Source of the DNA: Pyrocephalus nanus
Lineage: Eukaryota > Chordata > Aves > Passeriformes > Tyrannidae
NCBI GenBank assembly: GCA_038380795.1
Contig: CM076268.1
Span: 2,281,501 to 2,345,500 of the forward strand
Direction of reading: 5' to 3'
Length of the DNA stretch: 64,000 nt
Notes under the pieces: model-generated
Database searches by the model: none
What the model was told of the DNA's origin: nothing
The model's input: the letters and a program-made list of their open reading frames with translations, nothing else
Program-made: the position numbers and the translations under genes
Shown: positions 50,733-64,000 of the stretch, one piece after another
Layout: every line of letters begins with the position of its first letter
Numbering within the stretch: the first letter of the stretch is position 1

Positions 50733-50995
50733 GTCACAGAATGTTTAGGCTGGAAAAGCCCTCTAAGACCAACAAGTCCAACCATTCCTCCAGCACTGCC
50801 AAGGCCACCACTAACACTTGTCCCCAAGTGCCACATCTACAAAGCTTTTAAATCCCTCAGGGATGGGGACTCCACCACTGCCCTGGGCAGCTGTGCCAGG
50901 GCTGGACAACCCTCTCAGTGAAGAAACTTCTCCCAATATCCAACCTAAATCTCCCCTGGCACAATTTGAGATCATTTCCTCTTGTCCTATCAAGG
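50733..50995 (-). repeat. CR1 LINE fragment, about 260 bp
   Basis: Reverse-oriented: TCACAGAATGTTTAGGCTGG, AAGTCCAACCATTCCTCCAG, CCCAAGTGCCACATCTACAA, CTCAGTGAAGAAACTTCTCC and TTTCCTCTTGTCCTATCA. It is the same subfamily as 34051-34495 and lies in the same orientation as ATE1 transcription. The open frame at 50811-51197 is a by-product. Confidence 0.93.
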
Positions 50996-51659
50996 ATTGA
51001 TAGGATATTTCTCCAAGGACTTGGTTTTTAGGGATGCAATATAAAAAAAAACCCAAAACCCTAGAACTACCTGGGAAAATGTTACTTAAGTAAGACTGAA
51101 CAGCTTCCCATCTGAAAACAGTATCCAGTGCCTCTGAAGTCAAGACACTGAGAAAGAAGAAAAAAGGAATGTAATCCAGTTGATGGCAAGTTGACAAAGA
51201 TAACTATTTCATTTTTAGATGCTCTTCCAGGGGACAAAACGAACGAGTCACTTGCTTTGAAGCTGTATCTCTAACACCACTCTTGATGACTTCAGATACG
51301 AGAAATGAGAACGTGAACTGCCAATGAAGATTATTAACTGCATATCCAGCACACTTGGTTGTTTTTTTGTGTTGGTTTTTTTTTTTTTTTTTTCCAGTCT
51401 TTCCTATTTTAACTAGTTTTTGGTTATCTAATCAACTGTCAGCTCTGCTGTCCCAGGGCAAGTTCTCCCTAAGCCAGGGGTCCTGACTCAGCAGCCTGCA
51501 CGAGGTGGTTCTGCAGATTAGAACTAGCTGAGTTTTACCAGTTCATTCATGACCAAACCAATTTCTGATGGATTTTCTGCAGGCATTTCTAATCCAACAA
51601 GCAATTGGAACCAGCAATGGAAGCAACTCGAAGTAACTTGTAGCAGGGAATAAAAACCC

Positions 51660-51830
51660 TGGCCCAGGTTGCCCAGAGAAGCTGTGGCTGCCCCATCCCT
51701 GGAAGTGTCCAAGGCCAGGTTGGACGGAGCTTGGAGCAACCTGGGATAGTGGAAGGTGTCCCTGCCCAGGGGGTTGGAACCATGTGAGCTTTGTGTTCCC
51801 TTCCAACCCAAACCACTCTGTGATTCCATG
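51660..51830 (+). repeat. CR1 LINE 3' fragment, about 170 bp
   Basis: Sense orientation: GGCCCAGGTTGCCCAGAGAA, CCATCCCTGGAAGTGTCCAA, GGAGCAACCTGGGATAGTGG, CCCTTCCAACCCAAACCACT, ending TGTGATTCCATG. It is antisense to ATE1. Three overlapping minus-strand frames at 51524-51860 derive from it. Confidence 0.94.
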
Positions 51831-54800
51831 AAAAGACAGCACACAAAAAAACCCCACCAAATTTAGAGGGTTATGCTTTAAGGAGTTACAGCTCCAAAAA
51901 AAATGGGTAGGAAAAATTGGGAAAAAAAAAAAGAATTAAATGCTACTTATTAAAATACTTGAAGCAAAAATGGCAGAAAGCAGCAAGAGGATCTTTCAAA
52001 AAGAAGGGCAAAGTCCTCGTTAAGACTGATATGTGGGGAGGAAAAAAAGCCAGAGACGAGACTCAAGCTGAGAACTACAAATGCAAACACTTCCATGAAA
52101 TAGGAAAAACTGAAGCAATTGGCAGTAGCTTATCAGCTAAATAAATCAGATTACAGCAATCAATTTGCTGGCTAAATTAATTAAAACATGGAATCAATTA
52201 TGTTCCACGTGAAAAGCTGGGATGATGTCACCAGAGCAGAGAGTGAACACGTTTGGAGGCACCGTGGATTGTTCCAGAAGGGCTGACCCTGGCAGAGCTG
52301 GCTGAGCCAGGGCTCAGCACATGCCTGTGGTGTCCCTTCCACAGCTGCTCTGAGCCTGGGCCTAATTACAGCTTTCAACTTTTATCACATTTTGAAACTA
52401 ATCCCATATGCTGGTTGTCCTCAGCATGGAATAAATCTGCGTGATCTCTCTGCTTGTCCCACATTATTTGATTTTTAATTTCTGCTCTTGTGCTTCTGAC
52501 ACCTTCTGCATGTGGAAAATGGTTCCTACAAGGATTTGGCAGTCCTTGCCCTTCCCCACATTCCCCTGATTCTTCAGCAACTCAGAAGTTCATTTCTGGT
52601 CTAGTTGAGCATAAAGCCATCTTAGAGTCATCTCTTCAAGGTGAAGAGGAGTCAAGCATGCCAGGATATCCTTCTTTTTCTTGCAAAGTCCTCAAGAAAA
52701 TTTTAATTTCAAAATACCTCTGCTCGCTACACAATCTCTATGATGCTAACTTTGGATTAAAACATATTTTTGAGGATTCTGCAGTCCAAGCCAAAGGTTT
52801 CATGAACCACAGTGGAAGTCAGACAGAGGTGCTGCTTGAGGGGCACTGGTTTAACTCTGCTACACCCGTGCCAGAAGCAGACATATTCAGAATCTCAATG
52901 AATACAAACTTTTAAATGCCAAATATTTATTACAGTTTGCAATTTCTAACCCACACAACAATTCATGCCCTGCCAGTTGCTAAGGCCCCACAAATTAAGT
53001 GGCTAACCTTGCCCCTTTTTGTTACAGAAGCACTGCAATATTTGAGCATATTTTTGCACGTTAAGGCTAAAACCCCAGGCCAGCCATCTCAGTGTAATAC
53101 AAACATACTAAAAAGTGAGGGAAAAATCTGCCTGGCTGCACCTTATTGGCATTATCTTCCTTGTTTAAACATCTTGTACGCTCAAGGATCACACTGGATT
53201 TTAGAAATATGCATTCTGATGGCTCTAAGTGTTCATAAACCTAATTAGAAACAGATACAAACTTGTAAGATGTGTCTGTTCTAGAGGTGCTGCTGGAAAG
53301 AACTGATATGTCTGTCTTTTCCTTGGTTGTAGCATTCAAATTTATTACCCATAGCTCTGATAATAGTGGAAAGTTACTTCTTTAGGAGAGTTTAGTTCGT
53401 GATCTATCAGAGAGTTTATTTAAACTCTTCCCCAGCTCTCCAAAGTACACAACACTATCTTAAAAAAAAATTACAAACAGCAGTTGTTCTAGAGAAAACC
53501 AGCAATTCCTCCCAAATCAGATGATTGCACAGTTCTAAACAACGGGTTTAACGTTTTCCATCTGGGATAGTTTTGTGACTGCATTTTCATCGTCTCGAGA
53601 ACCCTCAGCGAGTTTACCCCTTGTAAACGTTGATCTGCATCACACTACCCCTTATAAACATTAACACAGAGTGGCTTTTGCATCAGCCCCTCTGCCTGCA
53701 CCCAGAGATGCAGCACCAGCAGATCCAGCGCTTTGCCAGGGACCTGAACTATCTGATGTGACCAAACAGCAACCGCGGTTCCCTCGCAGGATACAAAATC
53801 TGCGGTCGTGGCTTCTCTGCTGGGAGAGGGAGGAGGGACCAGACCACTGTCATGCTGATACACTGCATTTTTAAACACACTGTAAAATTAAACACCCTCT
53901 GCACTTGATGGGGGGGGGGGAAGTCAAAATACTTGCACACAATAAATGTAAAACACGTCTGAAATGCTTTTAACAGCAGTATCTGAGTTGTACGTAAAAT
54001 TAAATGTCTGGAAAAACACAACATCAGAAATGATAGTTCTTGAAACAGTCGTGACGGATTATTTTCCTACTGAATGCATTATGCACAAAAACATATATTT
54101 AAAATAAGCATAGTTTTGTATAACAAGCCTGCAGATTTCTGGGGAAGCATTTTACGTTTTATTTATTAGAACTAATAACCCTCAGCTTCTTGCGAGAGGC
54201 ATCAAGATGCATTATCAGCAATTGCTAATAAAAGGACTTAGAAGTTGTTAAACACTGGGAATGTTGTTTGCCTTTCACTGCTCTAGCTCACTAGGAGCAG
54301 GAGAATAGATAGGAATAGGTTTTTTGGATTTCTTTGTGCAGACACAGCCTGCCCAGTTCCTGGGTGGCTGGGCAGGCCGATCACTGGAAAGCACAGAAAA
54401 GACAAATCATCTTCTCTTGATTCCAATGCCTACAATAATTTTGGTTCAGACCAGCTGGAAATTGGTCAATCAAGCCTAAATTCTCCTAAGGACTTCCACT
54501 CTGCTGGAAGAAGCAAGGCCTTCATTGCTGTGTGGAAGTGGCAGATGCAAAGTCTGGGCTGCAGCAAGAGCAAGGGGCAGAAGAAAAGTGGTTACTGAAT
54601 CCTTTGGCTTTGTCATCTCTTCAGCTTCCACATCTAGTTTCTTTCTACATAGTGTACAACCAAATAACAGCCTGTCTTATTAACCTCTACAAATACCTAT
54701 CTAGATGGTCAGATTTGAATCCTATCACTGCTTATTTCAACAGCTTGTTCTTGCCCAGCCCTTCTTTGCACCGTTCTACTTACACGAACTACTGCAAAAT

Positions 54801-57800
54801 TTTCTTCTCCATCTTTCCAGGCACGTCTCTGCCAGCTACCTGTACCCTGATCACACCACAGGACATCACTTCTAAGGCTTCCCACACTCTTGTTTCCCTC
54901 CATCCTCATTCCTAGCAGGCAGCAATGCAAGCTCTACCTCTGACTACAGGATCTGATATCCCAGACAAGTTTATCTGTTTCCAAGGAAACTGCTCTGTGC
55001 CTCCCCATATTCTTCATTTCTCCTACACCTCTCACACTACAAAAGATTACTTCCTTACATCCCTGCTTGAAACTCTCCTTCACCGTGATGTTTACAAAAA
55101 GTTCAGTTTAGTCTATTAATAGGCTATAATTTAGTCTACTGCTACAATCGACCAGGCAACGCAGAAGTGCTTCTCTGTTTCTTTATCCCATCCTTTTGCC
55201 TCCACCGTGGTTTCTGTTAACCACATTCTCTGGAGCAAAGATTGTCTTGTCTCTAAGAGCACACAAAGCAAAGACAGAGGAGCCTGTGCTATGCCTTTGT
55301 TACGTGTAATTTTTCAACGCTGGGGAAAATACTTTCATTTTAATTGATGTATTCCACTCGATTCCGTTTTGATTTCGGTCTATTATTAGATACACAGGAA
55401 GCTGAGCAGATGTGTATCAGCTTATCCAATTCATCAGCCTCAGCAGGCAAATCAGTCAAGGCAGCAAAAGCACTGCAGTCCTTTTGATCTGCAGGACTCA
55501 CAGCTCTGCTCACACAGCTCCTGCAGATGCAGGAGGGTGGGGAGCAGCTTCCACTGCTGTGGACCAGTCCTAGAAATTCACACCAAGCTCCTTCACTTGG
55601 GTAACAGTCCATGTTCCCCCGGCTGGCATTGTGTACACCCCACATTATATGACACAGTCCCATAACTATGAAGGCTTTGAAGCACTTTTACACTGGGATT
55701 GTATCTGCCCTCATCTGAAGCTGCTTTTTAATAGTCTTGACAGTCCAGTGCTGATGGGAAGAGAGATTTGAAGTTTCCCACTAATTTAATTACCATCCCA
55801 AAAGCAGATTTTCATAAAGATTTTACTTCATGAAGACATTTGTCACGGGCTTCTCTCAGGAGCAACCAACTGAAAATCTCAGTAGATGTTAGGAAGAGAA
55901 AAGACACATCACTGGGTTATAATCTTAGGAAAATGGGAAGTGGAAGGATAAAAAAATTGCCACGATTCCAAGTAAATTATTTATAATTCTTTCCATACTG
56001 CCTTTGTTTCATGGGCAAAGCAGTTGGTGAAAGTACCAGTGAGGTAAAACCCCGAGGACCAGTTTGGAGAGGAGGAAGTTAATGAGTGTGGCACACAGAT
56101 CATGCCCAGGAATATTTCAGCAGCTGCTATCATGTGACTGAATTTTGCTCGTCAGTTTGATGTGCTGTCAAAGTCCCAGACAAGTACTTATCTGCAGAGC
56201 AACCTTTTAATTAACTCCTTTTTATTTCAGGCTATCTCCATCTGTACTTACAGCTAATGGCCTGTAAAATGAAGTTCAGCACTATCTCAGTTTCCAGAAT
56301 GCATCAGTATCCAAACCCTCTGTTAGTGCCCCATCCCACTAAGTACTTATTTAGTTGTAAGTAAATGACTGGTGACTGGTTAATAATAAACATATCAGAA
56401 TCCTAATAAATCTCTCTTTTATAAGATGATGCCAGGCCTTCTGAATTTTTCACACTGAACAGACAACAAAAACATAAAATCTGTTCTGAGGCGTGAATAA
56501 TTTAGGCAAAAGTGGTGTTTTATAAAAACAAAAATACCTGACAAACATGACCTTCCACCCATGAATGCTGTCTCAATGTTGCTCTGCACAATGTTTTTCA
56601 AAGCATTTTAGGAAATGCACATGAAGAGCCTACCAGCAGTTTATTTAAGTAGCTAATTCGAGTGTTTGCTGGGACAAAACCTCATTGCTGTCTCTGTAGG
56701 ACTGGTGTGTTTTGAGGGTAAGTAAAGTGTTATTAACTGAGACACTTCCTTAGACTTATCTGGCTTGTATAAAGAGTTAAGGACTTTGTTTAGTTTGTCT
56801 GTCCTCTCTTCTTCGTTCTCCAGCTGTTGATAAAAGTATGAGATGTCAGAGAAGAAGGAAGTGGCAAACAATACACTCTAAAAACATTTGAAAATGCTAC
56901 AGCTTCACACAATCACATAATGAAAAGCAGGAAAAAATCCTCCACAAATATCAAGGAATATTTTCTCGTGCTTTAGGAAAAAAAAAAAAAAAGGCTACTT
57001 TTTCTGAGCACCTTTTTCTTTTTTTCTCCAGAAAAGTAAAAATAAATCTGATTAGAGGAAGGAGTGCTGCAATGTAATGTGCATGAATACTCAAAGATCC
57101 TTTTCATATTACAGAGATTTGAGAGGTCAGAGCACATAACATTCTCTCCTGAAGCTGCAACTGGTAAATTTATTAGGTAAATTTCTTTGTGTTTTTTTAA
57201 AGGGAGGGAAGACACACTCAGAAACTGCTGAAAATTACAAAGAAACTACCATGAGGTAATGCCTAAGAAATGTTGACATTGCAGACAATATTAGAAGATG
57301 ACTGTTTCCAGTGACTGTTTCATTGCCCCAGACAGCAGTGCAAGCTGCACTGTTTTTTCCCCACTCCTTTAGTGGATCTGATTACTGCCCTCAGCTTCCA
57401 CATCCCACTCCTGATAAATCACAACCTGCTCTGACCATACTTATGGACAATATTACAGAGAGCTGACTCAGGAGGAATGAAGCACAACATCACCCCTATT
57501 GCTCTCTTTAAAATTCACTGTAACTTCATTAAACTCACAGTGCTGACTATTGGAGAGAGAGCAAAGAATTAAGAAGGAAGCTGATTTCATTGTTGAGAAA
57601 TGGCTTCCTTGGAGCAAGCAACTGCTTAAACCTCCAGCGACTTCCAGCTCACAGCAGGCCCAGTGCACTTCAACGTGGAGCTATGTTTTAATTTCCTTAA
57701 ACCACAGGACACGAGCCACAGTTCCAGCAGTGTCTGCAGTGAGACATTCTGTGCTGATGGTGATGCAAAGCTTCACATCCTGCAGTGCCCAAACAGTTGG

Positions 57801-59398
57801 TTTGCCACAGGGGTTTCACACAGTCCAGGGGATGGTGATGCCCCTCTGCTTGCACGGGGTTAACACCTTCAAACACAGCTGTTGAGCACTCTCTTCCTTC
57901 TGGGTACCAAGAGCATCCTGAACACCACCAGCCTCCAAAGCCACTCCCTTCTTCCTCCTGCCTTTGTAATTCCTTTCCAATTTCCTCTCCCCAGTCTAAG
58001 GATGGTTCTGGTTGACCAAGACATGATCATGTGCTGCTCTTACACACTGAGATTTTCCCTGGGGGATAAATACTCTTTTCAATGAGCATCCAAAAGTCTG
58101 TTTGCCAACCACATCACATGGCTACACCCACAATCCCTAAAGAACATTCCCTATTTGCACAGAACCCTTCAGGTAATTCTGCTGCTGAAACTTTACATCA
58201 TAATCTGTGGCTAGAAATTTATTTGACCTTTGCTATTGTAGTTCTTGTAATTATTATTATTAGTGTTGCAGTTGAGCAACCACGTAGCAAGCACAGGATG
58301 TGCAAGGAACTCAACAGCACTTCCAGAACTTCACAGTCCTCATTAAGCAGCCTATTCAAGTTCCTTTGATTTATCTACATCCTGCCCTCCTGGGATTTAA
58401 CAGTTAACTGTCCAGGGAAGGAAAATCCTACTAAACTACAGTAAAAAGTAAAAAGGTCAAAAAGAAAAAAAAGGAAATAGAGTAAAAGAAAAAAAGCTGT
58501 TGGAGATTACTCAGAGACAGGTAAATCTGGTAAATCTGTATTTTGGTGTTTAGAAGCAGACCATGGTGTTACATACCCTTGAGCTGAGTAACACCACAAA
58601 TCTCTGATTAATACCACAGCCACATTCAATTGTTATTCACAGGAGAAAGAAAATTTCAAAGAGAGGATATTCAGCAATTTCCAATTAAAAACTGAAGTTA
58701 ACTTGGTTCCCTTTCCCCACAAGCACCACTTCAAGCATCCTCTAACACAGCTCCCTTGAGACCTGCCATCGACCTAGAGAGTCAGGAACTAAAGCAAATA
58801 CAGGCATTTTTTCCACCTGGTTGCCTTGTTTTACAGTAGCATTACTGTATTATGTGCTGGTCAATGACATTTTCAACCATTCTATGCTGGCAAATCACTA
58901 AGCACTTATTTCACAGAAGGTATAAATCTATCTATTTCAAGATGTTTAAGGTGCTTCTGCTGTTGGTTGTATTTTTCACATTCACTGACAGATGGTTAAA
59001 CCAAATCTGCCACTTTGTTTCTTAACAAAAGCACTTGATGCCTTTAAGCTTCTCCTGTATTGATTCCCATTTCCTTCCTTTCTGCATCCCTCTGACTGGA
59101 CTGTGAGGAACAATTATTTGATTGGTTTTGTCTGTGCCCAGAATAGCAAATATAATTATCTGAAAATCAGCTATATGTGTTTATTTTGAATTATGCATAG
59201 TCTCTAAAACAGAATGTACTTAAAATCTGCACTGCTTACTTCCTGTTACAAAATAAACCCCTCCATTTGCCAACTTTGCTGCAGGAGCTGTGAATTTTAA
59301 CGCTTTTTATATCTCGCAGGTCCCGTTTCCAGAACGCAGCAGCAGCAGCAGATGCTGCTGATGCACCTTAAGAAGACAGACAGTTCACAGGCCTGTCA

Positions 59399-64000
<4,602 letters not shown>

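Noticed and set aside
51524..51860. Three overlapping minus-strand frames of 85-106 codons
   Set aside because: All are antisense translations of the CR1 fragment at 51660-51830. The frames at 9440-9793, 29207-29389 and 63123-63416 have the same cause.
54532..54915. 127-codon plus-strand frame rich in Ser/Thr/Leu
   Set aside because: It lies within the ATE1 intron, antisense, with no homology I recognise. The pyrimidine-rich composition explains the lack of stops.
59325..59365. Short CAG repeat with following CTG hairpin near the ATE1 exon
   Set aside because: Only four or five triplets, lying in intron beyond the donor, with no sign of expansion. It is a minor feature.

Overview
This window is vertebrate nuclear DNA, almost certainly from a bird. 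It is about 40-42% GC by eye, CpG-poor and gene-sparse. It carries at least eleven fragments of CR1 LINE 3' ends, recognisable by the avian CR1 tail (in sense orientation CCCTTCCAACCCAAACCA followed by a TCTATGATTC-type end). It has spliced exons with GT-AG borders, poly(A)/poly(T) tracts and microsatellites, and no prokaryotic gene organisation. Nearly all short open frames in the window are chance frames.

The only gene I can name is ATE1 (arginyl-tRNA--protein transferase 1) on the minus strand. Its last two coding exons lie at 59416-59536 and 44811-44989. Together they encode the final 99 residues of the enzyme, ending with a stop codon at 44811-44813. The 14.4 kb between them is the last coding intron. 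From 59537 to the right edge is the next intron upstream; the rest of the gene lies beyond the window.

Positions 1 to about 44,600 lie downstream of ATE1. In human 10q26 and generally in amniotes, the gene beyond the 3' end of ATE1 is FGFR2, transcribed in the same direction. By synteny this part is therefore probably the intergenic region upstream of the FGFR2 promoter. No FGFR2 exon or promoter-grade CpG island is visible. The region holds CR1 relics, a 26-bp and a 31-bp minisatellite side by side (28036-28290), an (A)ACAT-type satellite (16540-16642), a 130-bp TA-rich palindromic tract (13211-13342), and several AT-motif-rich stretches that could be conserved regulatory DNA. It also holds one isolated plus-strand block that looks like a spliced exon with an intact frame (37518-37754), which I cannot assign to any gene.

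I found no new biochemical system, CRISPR array, operon, viral gene or RNA gene. The items most worth checking are the orphan exon-like block, the minisatellite pair, a two-part open frame inside the ATE1 intron (52490-53248), and candidate enhancer or insulator sites in the presumed FGFR2-ATE1 interval.
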